From Streptomyces spectabilis (GTDB lineage: Bacteria > Actinomycetota > Actinomycetes > Streptomycetales > Streptomycetaceae), in contig NZ_CP023690.1 in assembly GCF_008704795.1 (NCBI RefSeq), forward strand, positions 6,706,501 to 6,770,500: 64,000 bases of DNA. The letters run 5' to 3'. Position 1 is the first letter of the stretch, and the number at the start of each line of letters is the position of its first letter. Made by a program: the position numbers and the translations under genes. Shown here in pieces: positions 41,614 through 50,200 of this stretch. Under the pieces are notes generated by a model that had not been told where the DNA came from, searched no databases, and was given only the letters and a program-made list of their open reading frames with translations.

Positions 41614-41787
41614 GTGGCTGTTCCGAAGCGGAAGATGTCGCGCAGCAACACGCGCCACCGCCGGTCGCAGTGGAAGGCTGCGGTCACCCCCCTGGTTTCG
41701 TGTGAGCGTTGCCAGGAGCCGAAGCAGCAGCACATCGCGTGCCCGAGCTGCGGCACCTACAACAAGCGCCAGGTCCTCGAGGTCTGA
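41614..41787 (+). CDS. rpmF: Ribosomal protein bL32 (zinc-binding form)
   Basis: 57 aa, GTG start at 41614 with [69 protein letters not shown] is the standard bL32; CERC and CPSC are the zinc ligands (C+ form). It is coupled to the DUF177 gene upstream and followed 19 bases later by rnc. Confidence 0.97.
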   Translation: MAVPKRKMSRSNTRHRRSQWKAAVTPLVSCERCQEPKQQHIACPSCGTYNKRQVLEV

Positions 41788-41806
41788 GCGGCTGGTGAGA
41801 GGCGCT

Positions 41807-42604
41807 GTGTCTAGCCCTAAGAAGGCGGAAGACGCCAAGATGGCAGACAGCAACAACGCGGCCTCGCCCCACACGCTTCTGGAAGGGCGGCTCGGGTATC
41901 AGCTCGAGTCCGCCCTTCTGGTGCGTGCGCTGACCCACCGTTCGTACGCGTACGAGAACGGCGGTCTGCCGACGAACGAGCGCCTGGAGTTCCTCGGGGA
42001 CTCCGTACTCGGCCTCGTCGTCACGGACACGCTGTACCGCACCCACCCGGACCTGCCCGAAGGCCAGCTGGCCAAGTTGCGGGCCGCGGTGGTCAACTCG
42101 CGTGCGCTTGCGGAGGTGGGCCGCGGGCTCGAACTCGGCTCCTTCATCCGGCTCGGCCGGGGCGAAGAGGGCACGGGCGGCCGGGACAAGGCATCCATCC
42201 TCGCCGACACCCTTGAAGCGGTGATCGGCGCGGTCTATCTCGATCAGGGTCTCGACGCGGCGAGCGAGCTGGTGCACCGGCTCTTCGATCCGCTCATCGA
42301 GAAGTCCTCGAACCTCGGTGCCGGCCTGGACTGGAAGACCAGCCTCCAGGAGCTCACCGCGATGGAGAGCCTCGGCGTGCCCGAGTACCTCGTCTCGGAG
42401 AGCGGACCGGACCACGAGAAGACCTTCACCGCTGCCGCCCGCGTCGGAGGCGTCTCGTACGGCACCGGCACCGGCCGCAGCAAGAAGGAAGCGGAACAGC
42501 AGGCCGCGGAGTCCGCGTGGCGTGCGATCCGCGCGGCCGCCGACGAGCGTGCCAAGGCGGGCGAGGACGACGGCCCGTCGTCATCGGACGCCGCGACCGC
42601 CTGA
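41807..42604 (+). CDS. rnc: Ribonuclease III
   Basis: 265 aa from a GTG at 41807 (GAGAGG four bases ahead); ATG 41840 is the next option. The RNase III signature is [21 protein letters not shown], with the second acidic cluster in [13 protein letters not shown]. The C-terminal dsRNA-binding domain covers about 175-245 ([57 protein letters not shown]). In S. coelicolor this gene is absB, whose loss abolishes antibiotic production, so it is a global post-transcriptional regulator as well as an rRNA-processing enzyme. A perfect hairpin follows. Confidence 0.96.
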   Translation: MSSPKKAEDAKMADSNNAASPHTLLEGRLGYQLESALLVRALTHRSYAYENGGLPTNERLEFLGDSVLGLVVTDTLYRTHPDLPEGQLAKLRAAVVNSRALAEVGRGLELGSFIRLGRGEEGTGGRDKASILADTLEAVIGAVYLDQGLDAASELVHRLFDPLIEKSSNLGAGLDWKTSLQELTAMESLGVPEYLVSESGPDHEKTFTAAARVGGVSYGTGTGRSKKEAEQQAAESAWRAIRAAADERAKAGEDDGPSSSDAATA

Positions 42605-42618
42605 CATCCAGGCTCTGC

Positions 42619-42654
42619 CGCACCCCCGCAGGACCCCGGTCCTGCGGGGGTGCG
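42619..42654 (+). terminator. Terminator after rnc
   Basis: CGCACCCCCGCAGGAC and GTCCTGCGGGGGTGCG form a 16-bp stem with a CCCG loop, 15 bases after the rnc stop. Confidence 0.85.
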
Positions 42655-42738
42655 CTGTTGTCGGCTCCCCCCGGCGGCGGCCCCGCGCCCGCGCGGTACG
42701 CTGCCCGGACCATCAGCGCGTCCCACCCGAGGAGTGCC

Positions 42739-43605
42739 GTGCCCGAGCTGCCCGAGGTAGAGGTCGTGCGGCGGGGTCTCGCGCGCTGGGTGGCGGACCG
42801 GACCGTCGCCGACGTGGACGTGCTGCACCCGCGCGCCGTGCGGCGGCACATCGCGGGCGCGGACGACTTCGCGCACCGTCTCAAGGGGCACCGCATCGGC
42901 GCCCCGAGCCGCCGCGGCAAGTATCTGTGGCTGCCGGTCGAGGACACCGGCAGCGCCGTGCTCGCCCATCTGGGCATGAGCGGGCAGCTGCTCGTGAAGA
43001 CGCAAGAGGCCCCGGACGAGAAGCACTTGAGGATCCGGGTCCGCTTCGACGACTCGGTCGGCACGGAGCTGCGCTTCGTCGACCAGCGCACCTTCGGCGG
43101 CCTCTCGCTGCACGACACCACCCCGGACGGCCTGCCCGACGTCATCGCGCACATCGCCCGCGACCCGCTGGACGAGCGCTTCGACGCCGACGCCTTCCAC
43201 CACGCACTGCGCCGCAGCCGTACGACGATCAAGCGCGCGCTCCTGAACCAGTCGCTGATCAGCGGCGTCGGCAACATCTACGCGGACGAGGCGCTCTGGC
43301 GCGCCAGGCTGCACTACGAGCGCCCCACCGCCACCTTCACCCGCCCGCGCACGAGCGAACTCCTCGGTCACGTACGGGACGTGATGAACGCCGCACTCGC
43401 CGTCGGCGGCACCAGCTTCGACAGCCTCTACGTGAACGTGAACGGGGAGTCCGGGTACTTCGACCGGTCCCTCGACGCGTACGGCCGCGAGGGCGAGCCG
43501 TGCCGCCGGTGCGGCACGCCGATGCGCAGGCGGCCCTGGATGAACCGCTCCAGCTACTTCTGCCCCCGCTGTCAGCGCCCGCCCAGGCCGTCGCGGCTGT
43601 CATAG
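42739..43605 (+). CDS. mutM: Formamidopyrimidine-DNA glycosylase
   Basis: 288 aa, GTG start at 42739 (CGAGGAGTGCC before it). The mature N-terminus [12 protein letters not shown] provides the catalytic Pro. Further motifs are [23 protein letters not shown], the H2TH motif [22 protein letters not shown] and the C-terminal zinc finger [24 protein letters not shown]. It removes 8-oxoguanine and Fapy lesions. The 3' end overlaps the converging HxlR gene by 34 bases. Confidence 0.96.
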   Translation: MPELPEVEVVRRGLARWVADRTVADVDVLHPRAVRRHIAGADDFAHRLKGHRIGAPSRRGKYLWLPVEDTGSAVLAHLGMSGQLLVKTQEAPDEKHLRIRVRFDDSVGTELRFVDQRTFGGLSLHDTTPDGLPDVIAHIARDPLDERFDADAFHHALRRSRTTIKRALLNQSLISGVGNIYADEALWRARLHYERPTATFTRPRTSELLGHVRDVMNAALAVGGTSFDSLYVNVNGESGYFDRSLDAYGREGEPCRRCGTPMRRRPWMNRSSYFCPRCQRPPRPSRLS

Positions 43606-43985
43606 GCCCGCTGGGCCTCGCCGACGGTGTCCTGGGCGCTCTCCACGAAGTGGATGAGCGTCAGCAGGCGCTCGGCGATCTGCCCGCCGAGCGGGGTGAG
43701 CCGGTAGTCCACGCGCGGCGGGTTGGTGGGCTGCGCCTCGCGGTGCACCAACCCGTCCCGCTCCAGGGCGTGCAGGGTCTGCGACAGCATCTTCTCGCTC
43801 ACGCCGTCGACGCGGCGGCGCAGTTCGTTGAACCGGAACGTGCCGTCGTGCAGCGCGCCGAGCGTCAGCGCGCCCCAGCGTCCCGTGACGTGCTCGAGCG
43901 TGGTCCGCGAGGGACAGTTCCGGGCGAAGACGTCGTACGCCAGATCCGGATCGGAGGCCGTCTCGACGGGTGCGGTGGAGTCCAT
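43572..43985 (-). CDS. HxlR family transcriptional regulator (possible redox sensor)
   Basis: 137 aa from the ATG at 43985; an ATG at 44018 would add 11 residues. Winged helix with the HxlR pattern: [95 protein letters not shown] single Cys sits in NCPSR just before the first helix, the position used for thiol sensing in YodB, CatR and QorR. It diverges from a flavodoxin/quinone-reductase-like gene across a short inverted repeat, so regulation of that gene by quinones or disulfide stress is likely (inference). Confidence 0.92.
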   Translation of the reverse strand: MDSTAPVETASDPDLAYDVFARNCPSRTTLEHVTGRWGALTLGALHDGTFRFNELRRRVDGVSEKMLSQTLHALERDGLVHREAQPTNPPRVDYRLTPLGGQIAERLLTLIHFVESAQDTVGEAQRAYDSRDGLGGR

Positions 43986-44024
43986 ACCACAAGCGTACTC
44001 GGACGCAGCGCTAGCCATGAGATT

Positions 44025-44045
44025 GCGCTAACCAAAAGTTAGTGC
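44025..44045. promoter_or_regulatory. Candidate HxlR operator
   Basis: GCGCTAAC-CAAAA-GTTAGTGC is an 8-bp inverted repeat with one mismatch, between the divergent HxlR and flavodoxin genes. Size and place fit an HxlR dimer. Confidence 0.55.
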
Positions 44046-44117
44046 TTTCCTTGGCGCAGCGGTGAGCACCTGGGTGCCGCCGTCGTCCCCGCACACGCCC
44101 ACCCGAGGAGCACCCCC

Positions 44118-44711
44118 ATGTCCGCAAGCCCCGTCGTCGCGATCGCCTACCACTCCGGCTTCGGCCACACCGCCGTCGTCGCCGAGGCCGTGCGCGCCGG
44201 TGCCGCCGACGCCGGTGCCACCGTGCACCTGGTCAAGGTCGACGAGATCACCGAGGCCCAGTGGGAGCTCCTGGACTCCGCCGACGCGATCGTCTTCGGC
44301 TCGCCCACCTACATGGGCACCGCGTCGGGCGCCTTCCACGTCTTCGCGGAGGCCTCCTCCAAGCGCTGGTTCACCCGCGCCTGGCAGGACAAGATCGCCG
44401 CCGGCTTCACCAACTCGGCCTCCAAGAGCGGCGACAAGCTGCACACGCTCCAGTACTTCCAGACGCTCGCCGCGCAGCAGGGCATGCACTGGGTGAACCT
44501 CGGCCTGTTCCCGGGCTGGAACTCCTCCACGGGCTCCGAGAACGACCTCAACCGCCTGGGCTTCTTCGCCGGTGCCGCCGCCCAGACCAACTCCGACGAG
44601 GGCCCGGAGGCCGTGCACAAGGCGGACATCGCCACGGCCGAGCACCTCGGCCGCCGCGTCACGGAGACCACGCGCGCCTTCACGGCGGGCCGCGCGGCCG
44701 TCGCGGCCTGA
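44118..44711 (+). CDS. Flavodoxin family NAD(P)H:quinone oxidoreductase-like (WrbA-like)
   Basis: 197 aa, ATG 44118 with CGAGGAGCACCCCC upstream. Flavodoxin fold: VAIAYHSGFGHTAVVAEAVRAGA (FMN phosphate loop), DAIVFGSPTYMGTASGAFHVFAEASSKRWF, AAGFTNSASKSGDKLHTLQYFQTLAAQQGMHWVNLG and ENDLNRLGFFAGAAAQ. The protein groups with WrbA-like FMN reductases that give two-electron reduction of quinones. The divergent HxlR gene and the palindrome between them suggest induction by electrophiles or oxidants. Confidence 0.9.
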   Translation: MSASPVVAIAYHSGFGHTAVVAEAVRAGAADAGATVHLVKVDEITEAQWELLDSADAIVFGSPTYMGTASGAFHVFAEASSKRWFTRAWQDKIAAGFTNSASKSGDKLHTLQYFQTLAAQQGMHWVNLGLFPGWNSSTGSENDLNRLGFFAGAAAQTNSDEGPEAVHKADIATAEHLGRRVTETTRAFTAGRAAVAA

Positions 44712-44748
44712 GGTCAGAGGTCTTAAGAGGTCAGGGGCCGGGGGCCGG

Positions 44749-44762
44749 GGACCCGCGGGTCC
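44749..44762. terminator. Palindrome between flavodoxin and CAP-domain genes
   Basis: GGACCCGCGGGTCC is a perfect 14-base palindrome just beyond the CAP gene stop. Three direct copies of GAGGTC (44710-44732) lie beside it at the end of the flavodoxin gene. A weak terminator is the simplest reading. Confidence 0.4.
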
Positions 44763-45800
44763 TCAGAAGCCGAAGTCCTGCGTCCACCACGGGCCGCCGG
44801 GCGCGAAGTGGGCGCCGACGCCGAGGGTCTTGTAGTCGCAGTTGAGGATGTTCGCCCGGTGGCCCGGGCTGTTCATCCACGCGTCCATCACGGCCTGGGC
44901 GTCGGCCTGGCCGCGGGCGATGTTCTCCCCGCCGAGGTCCTTGATCCCGGCCTTCTCGGCGCGGTCCCACGGGGTCGCGCCGTCCGGGTCGGTGTGCGCG
45001 AAGAAGCCGCGCTCGGCCATGTCCGCGCTGAACCCCTCGGCGAGCGCGGCGAGCCGGTCGTCCGCGGTCACGGGGCGGCAGCCCACCTTGGCGCGCTCCT
45101 CGTTGACCAGCGCGAGCACCTGGGCCTCGGCGGAGCTGTCACCCGTGGACGGCTCGGGCCGCGGGGCGGGCGGCGTGGGCTTCGGCTCCTCGGCGCGCGG
45201 CGGCGCGGGCTGGGTCGGCTCCTTGTCCGGGGCCTCGTCGCGGCCGGCCCGGTCGGCGCCGTCCCGCTGCTTGTCCTTGTCCTTGCCCTTGTCCTGGGAC
45301 GGCTCGGCCGCGGGCTGCTTCGACGGCTTCGCGGACGGCTTGCCGCTGGACGCCGAGGGCACCGGGGCCGGGGCCTCGGCGCGGCCGGTGCCGGGCGTCG
45401 GCGACGGGCCGCGCCCGGCGGCACCGGAGCCGCCGCCCTGCGGGTCGAGGGCCGAGGGGGAGCTGGCGGAGCGGATGGCGCCGGCGTCGTCGCCCCCGCC
45501 GAAGGAGTAGGTGTCGCCACCGGGCAGCAGCCCCGAGGCGACCGCGACGGCACCCATGGCGACGGCGGCGGAGACTCCGAGGAGCCCGGTGCGCACCGGC
45601 GCGGCCGCACGGCCCTTGCGACGGTGCGAGCGCGGCCGGGGCGGGTCCCCGGCATCGACGGTGCTGTCGGGGCCGTAGGTGTAGAACGGGCCCACCGGGG
45701 TATCGGGGGAAGCAGAGGTGTCGGGGAAGTCGGACGGGTTCGCGTGCTCGGCACGGCCGGTGGCGGCGCGCCCGGCGGCGGAGCGTCGGTGGCGTCCCAT
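44763..45800 (-). CDS. CAP (SCP/PR-1) domain protein with membrane anchor
   Basis: 345 aa. The N-terminal 70 residues are polar and basic (ending RSHRRKGRAAAPVRT). One membrane segment (LLGVSAAVAMGAVAVASGLLPGG, about 73-95) follows, then a long Pro/Ser/Lys-rich linker (95-225). The CAP domain (about 228-345) has VLALVNEERAKVGCRPVTADDRLAALAEGFSADMAERGFFAHTDPDGATPWDRAEKAG, ENIARG, MNSPGHRANILNCDYKTLGVG and ends WWTQDFGF. It is probably anchored to the membrane with the CAP domain outside. The CAP fold binds lipids or has peptidase-like roles in some relatives; the function here is unknown. Confidence 0.9.
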   Translation of the reverse strand: MGRHRRSAAGRAATGRAEHANPSDFPDTSASPDTPVGPFYTYGPDSTVDAGDPPRPRSHRRKGRAAAPVRTGLLGVSAAVAMGAVAVASGLLPGGDTYSFGGGDDAGAIRSASSPSALDPQGGGSGAAGRGPSPTPGTGRAEAPAPVPSASSGKPSAKPSKQPAAEPSQDKGKDKDKQRDGADRAGRDEAPDKEPTQPAPPRAEEPKPTPPAPRPEPSTGDSSAEAQVLALVNEERAKVGCRPVTADDRLAALAEGFSADMAERGFFAHTDPDGATPWDRAEKAGIKDLGGENIARGQADAQAVMDAWMNSPGHRANILNCDYKTLGVGAHFAPGGPWWTQDFGF

Positions 45801-45961
45801 GTCCTGGCCTTTCGTCGAGACGCCCGGTGATGTGCCCCGGCGTCGTCCTGACGGTCCACGTGACTCGCCCGTACGGGTGAGGCGCGTCGAGTCGCGACTG
45901 TACGCGATGGCGCAAGGGGGCGAAGTGCTCCCTGGGCAATTGGCCGGTTAGCGTGCACGTC

Positions 45962-46243
45962 ATGAACGAAGAAGTCCGGCTCACCGCCTGGGTGCGCGGC
46001 CGTGTGCAAGGCGTGGGATTCCGCTGGTTCACGCGGGCCAGGGCCCTGGAGATCGGCGGCCTGAGTGGTTTTGCTCTCAATCTCGACGACGGCCGTGTAC
46101 AAGTGGTGGCCGAGGGCCCCCGAGCCGGGTGCGAGGCGCTCCTCGACTGGCTCCTGAAGGGCGACACTCCCGGCAGGGTGGACGGTGTGACTGAGATCTG
46201 GGACACGCCGCGGGGCGGCTACGACTCGTTCGCGATTCGCTGA
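45962..46243 (+). CDS. acyP: Acylphosphatase
   Basis: 93 aa from the ATG at 45962 (GTG 45953 adds three residues). The domain is complete: [60 protein letters not shown], with the catalytic Arg in [11 protein letters not shown] and the catalytic Asn in [10 protein letters not shown]. It hydrolyses acyl phosphates such as acetyl- or carbamoyl-phosphate. The gene stands alone and has a weak ribosome binding site. Confidence 0.95.
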   Translation: MNEEVRLTAWVRGRVQGVGFRWFTRARALEIGGLSGFALNLDDGRVQVVAEGPRAGCEALLDWLLKGDTPGRVDGVTEIWDTPRGGYDSFAIR

Positions 46244-46638
46244 CGCGGCACCCCGGCGGGGCCGTCACACCCACGGTTCCGCTGGGGTCCCGGCGGTCGT
46301 CCGGGGCAAAAAAGGCCTGGTGATTGCCAAGAAGCCCTTGCCGTGGCAGGCTCCGCGGGTAAGGATGATCTCCACACCCCCAGGGCCCCGAAGGAGAAGC
46401 GCCGCAGCGGGTTCGACCGCCGTGCGCCACCGGGTTGCCCGTCAATACGGGGTGTGATCGTGTTGACCGTCAAACTTTTTGGTGAGACGCTGGAAGCCCC
46501 GCGCATCCTCGCTGTTTGGCATGTGAGAACGGCCAAGTAAGACCCAGCAAGAACTGAAGAGTGCCAAGCACCGCGGGTGCGATTCCCTCACGACCCACAC
46601 CGATTCGGTCGGTCACTCAGTGTGGAGGACCATCCATC
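46244..46638. other. Intergenic region upstream of the 67-aa protein
   Basis: 395 bases. CCACAC (46595-46600) can pair with GTGTGG (46620-46625), partly covering the GGAGG ribosome site of the next gene. TTGACCGTCAAAC (around 46462) is a possible -35 region. An ORF at 46343-46540 (65 codons) has no known relatives that I can recall and poor codon bias, so I do not call it. Confidence 0.5.
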
Positions 46639-46842
46639 ATGGCAAAGGCGCTTCTCGGTTACGTCGGCGGCAGCGACCCGCGACTTCTCGCCGAGATGCG
46701 ACGGCTCCAGCAGCGCGTCCAGGACCTGGAATCCGAGCTGGTCAGGATCCAGGCGGAGAACGACGCGCTGACGGCTGCCGCTTCTCACGAATCGCTCCTG
46801 GAGAGCATCGACGTACCCCAGGCGGAGCCTGCGCTCACCTGA
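46639..46842 (+). CDS. Small coiled-coil protein upstream of smc, function unknown
   Basis: 67 aa from the ATG at 46639 with GTGGAGGACC ten bases before. The sequence AKALLGYVGGSDPRLLAEMRRLQQRVQDLESELVRIQAENDALTAAASHESLLESIDVPQAEPALT has a short N-terminal motif (LLGYVGG) and a 30-residue leucine-zipper-like helix with regular heptads. It would dimerise. From memory, nearly the same protein occurs in other streptomycetes in this place, between acyP and smc. No function is known. The heptads resemble small DNA-bound or division-associated adaptors, but this is only a shape argument. Confidence 0.88.
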   Translation: MAKALLGYVGGSDPRLLAEMRRLQQRVQDLESELVRIQAENDALTAAASHESLLESIDVPQAEPALT

Positions 46843-46890
46843 CCCACGCCACCCCGGGCACCCGGCACTCCGCGCGTACCTGTGACGCAG

Positions 46891-46916
46891 TCCCGCGTAT
46901 CACCGCATACGCGGGA
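46891..46916. terminator. First hairpin after the 67-aa gene
   Basis: TCCCGCGTAT pairs perfectly with ATACGCGGGA around the loop CACCGC. There is no T-run after it, so it may pause or stabilise the transcript rather than terminate. Confidence 0.5.
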
Positions 46917-47004
46917 ATCGCGGAGCGGTCGCACGCCCGGTGCGACGTGGCCAAGATGCCCGTATCAACCGCATGACCCAAGAGCTCTGCCTCAAGAGAT
47001 CTGC

Positions 47005-47034
47005 AAGGGACGCTTCGGCGTCCCTTCTTTCTTT
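47005..47034 (+). terminator. Canonical intrinsic terminator before smc
   Basis: AAGGGACGC-TTCG-GCGTCCCTT (47005-47026) is a 9-bp stem closed by the stable UUCG tetraloop and followed by CTTTCTTT. A U-tract of this kind is rare in the window. Confidence 0.93.
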
Positions 47035-47202
47035 GGTCCAGCGGTCCCGCTCCGGACGAACGGTCAAGCCGTGCCCTGGACTTGGCCGTTCGGACCCCGG
47101 TGCGAGGCCCCGCGTTAACTCTGATGTGCCCTGCACCTTCCTCCATGAAACGGCCCGCACGTTCCCTCGGTGAACTCGCGGCGAAAGGTAGAGTCCAGCG
47201 GC

Positions 47203-50200
47203 GTGCACCTCAAGGCCCTGACACTGCGCGGCTTCAAGTCCTTCGCGTCCGCCACGACACTGAAGTTCGAGCCGGGCATCACCTGCGTCGTCGGACCCAA
47301 CGGATCCGGCAAGTCCAACGTCGTGGACGCGCTGAGCTGGGTCATGGGCGAGCAGGGCGCCAAGTCGCTGCGCGGCGGCAAGATGGAGGACGTGATCTTC
47401 GCGGGCACCACGGGCCGCCCGCCGCTCGGCCGCGCCGAGGTCTCCCTCACCATCGACAACTCCGACGGCGCGCTGCCCATCGAGTACGCCGAGGTCACCA
47501 TCACGCGGATCATGTTCCGCAACGGCGGCAGCGAGTACCAGATCAATGGCGATACGTGCCGTCTGCTCGACATCCAGGAGCTGCTCTCCGACTCCGGCAT
47601 CGGCCGCGAGATGCACGTCATCGTCGGGCAGGGCCAGCTCGACTCCGTGCTGCACGCCGACCCCATGGGCCGCCGCGCCTTCATCGAGGAGGCCGCGGGC
47701 GTCCTCAAGCACCGCAAGCGCAAGGAGAAGGCGCTGCGGAAGCTGGACGCGATGCAGGCCAACCTCGCCCGGGTGCAGGACCTCACCGACGAACTGCGCC
47801 GCCAGCTCAAGCCGCTCGGGCGGCAGGCGGCCGTGGCGCGCCGCGCCGCCGTCATCCAGGCCGACCTGCGGGACGCCCGCCTGCGGCTGCTCGCCGACGA
47901 CCTGGTGCGGCTGCGCGAGGCCCTGAACACCGAGGTCGCCGACGAGGCCGCGCTCAAGGCCCGCAGGGACACCGCCGAGGCGGAGCTGAAGGCCGCCCTG
48001 ACGCGCGAGGCCCGGCTCGAGGACGAGGTGCGGCAGCTCACGCCGCGCCTCCAGCGCGCCCAGCAGACCTGGTACGAGCTGTCGCAGCTGGCCGAGCGGG
48101 TGCGCGGCACCGTCTCGCTCGCCGACGCCCGGGTCACCAGCGCCACCGCCGCGCCCGCCGAGGAGCGGCGCGGCCGCGACCCGGAGGACATGGAGCGCGA
48201 GGCCGCCCGCGTCCGCGAGCAGGAGGCCGAGCTGGAAGCCGCCCTGGAGGCCGCCCAGCACGCCCTCGACGACACCGTCGGGCACCGCGCCGACCTGGAG
48301 CGGGAGCTCGCCGCCGAGGAGCGGCGACTGAAGGACGTGGCGCGGGCGATCGCCGATCGGCGCGAGGGCCTCGCGCGGCTCGGCGGGCAGGTCAATGCCG
48401 CGCGCTCGCGGGCCGCGTCCGCGCAGGCCGAGATCGACCGGCTCGCGGTGGCGCGCGACGAGGCACAGGAGCGGGCCGTCGCCGCGCAGGAGGAGTACGA
48501 GCAGCTCAAGGCCGAGGTGGACGGGCTCGACGCGGGCGACGCGGAGCTCGGTGAGCGGCACGAGGAGGCCCGCCGGGCGCTCGCCGACGCCGAGGCCGCG
48601 CTGACGGCGGCCCGGGAGGCGGCCACCGCCGCGGAGCGGAAGCGGGCCGCCGTCGCCGCCCGGCACGAGGCGCTCGCGCTCGGCCTGCGCCGCAAGGACG
48701 GCTCGGGCGCGCTGCTCGCCGCCGAGGACCGGCTCACCGGTCTGCTCGGCCCCGCGGCCGAACTCCTCTCCGTCGCGCCGGGCTTCGAGGTGCCGGTGGC
48801 GGCGGCGTTCGGCGCGGCGGCGGACGCCATCGCCGTCACGACGCCCGCGTCCGCAGCAGAAGCGATCCGCCTGCTGCGCAAGCAGGACGCGGGCCGCGCC
48901 GCACTGCTGCTCGCGGGGGCCGCCGACACCGAGGAGGCCGCCCCCGAGGCCGTGGGCGACGGGCCGCCCCGTGCCGCCGACCTCGTGCGCGGCCCCGCCG
49001 AACTGCTGCCCGCCGTGCGGCGGCTGCTGCGCGGGATCGTCGTCGTCGGCACCCTGGAGGACGCCGAGGACCTGGTGTACGCGCACCCGGAGCTGACCGC
49101 CGTCACCGCGGAGGGCGATCTGCTCGGGGCGCACTTCGCGCAGGGCGGGTCCGCGGGCGCGCCCAGCCTCCTCGAAGTGCAGGCCTCGGTGGACGAGGCC
49201 GCCGCCGAACTGGAGGAACTCGGCGGACGCTGCACGGAGTTGGCCCAGGAGCAGCGGGCCGCCGACGAGCGGCGCCGGGAGTGCGCCGCGCTCGTGGAGG
49301 AGCTGGGGGAGCGGCGGCGCGCCGCCGACCGGGAGAAGTCCGCCGTCGCCCAGCGGCTCGGCAGCCTCGCGGGCCAGTCTCGGGGTGCCGCCGGTGAGGC
49401 CGAGCGGTCCGCCGCGGCCGCCGCCAAGGCCCAGGACGCCCTGGAGAAGGCGCGGCTCGACGTCGAGGAGCTGGCCGAACGGCTCGCCGTGGCCGAGGAG
49501 ATGCCGGCGGACGAGGAGCCGGACACCGGGGTGCGCGACCGGCTCGCCGCCGACGGCGCCAACGCGCGGCAGACCGAGATGGAGGCCCGCCTCCAGGTCC
49601 GTACGCACGAGGAGCGGGTCAAGGGGCTCGCCGGGCGCGCCGAATCCCTTGACCGGGCCGCCCGCGCCGAGCGTGAGGCACGCGCGCGTGCGGAGCGGCA
49701 CCGGGCCAGGCTGCGGCACGAGGCCGCGGTCGCCGGGGCCGTCGCGTCCGGCGCCCGCCAGCTGCTCGCGCACGTCGAGGTGTCCCTGGCCCGGGCCGAC
49801 CAGGAGCGGGCGGCGGCCGAGCGGGCCAGGGAGGTGCGCGAGCGGGACCTCGCCGCCGCGCGGAACCGGGGGCGCGATCTCAAGGCGGAGCTCGACAAAC
49901 TGACGGATTCGGTTCACCGGGGCGAGGTACTCGGCGCGGAGAAGCGGCTGCGGATCGAGCAGCTGGAGACCAAGGCGCTGGAGGAGCTCGGTGTGGAACC
50001 GGCGGGGCTCGTGGCCGAGTACGGGCCCGATCAGCTCGTGCCGCCCTCGCCCGCCGCCGAGGGCGAGGAGCTGCCCGAGGACCCGGCGCACCCTCGCAAC
50101 CAGCCGCGGCCCTACGCCCGTGCCGAGCAGGAGAAGCGGCTGAGGTCAGCCGAACGGGCGTACCAGCAGTTGGGGAAGGTCAATCCGCTCGCCCTCGAGG

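Larger units (their letters stand above)
46843..47202. other. Intergenic region with two hairpins upstream of smc
   Basis: 360 bases. TCCCGCGTAT-CACCGC-ATACGCGGGA (46891-46916) is a 10-bp perfect hairpin. The second hairpin (47005-47026) is a canonical terminator. The stretch from 47027 to 47202 should then contain the smc promoter; the sequence there is GC-rich without a clear box. Confidence 0.55.

Noticed and set aside
46343..46540. 65-codon ORF between acyP and the 67-aa gene
   Set aside because: No ribosome site, weak codon bias and no recognisable motif; it lies in a probable leader region.
46900..50091. A 1063-codon open frame opposite smc
   Set aside because: Antisense shadow of smc; no conserved motif, and the SMC frame has Walker A, signature and Walker B.
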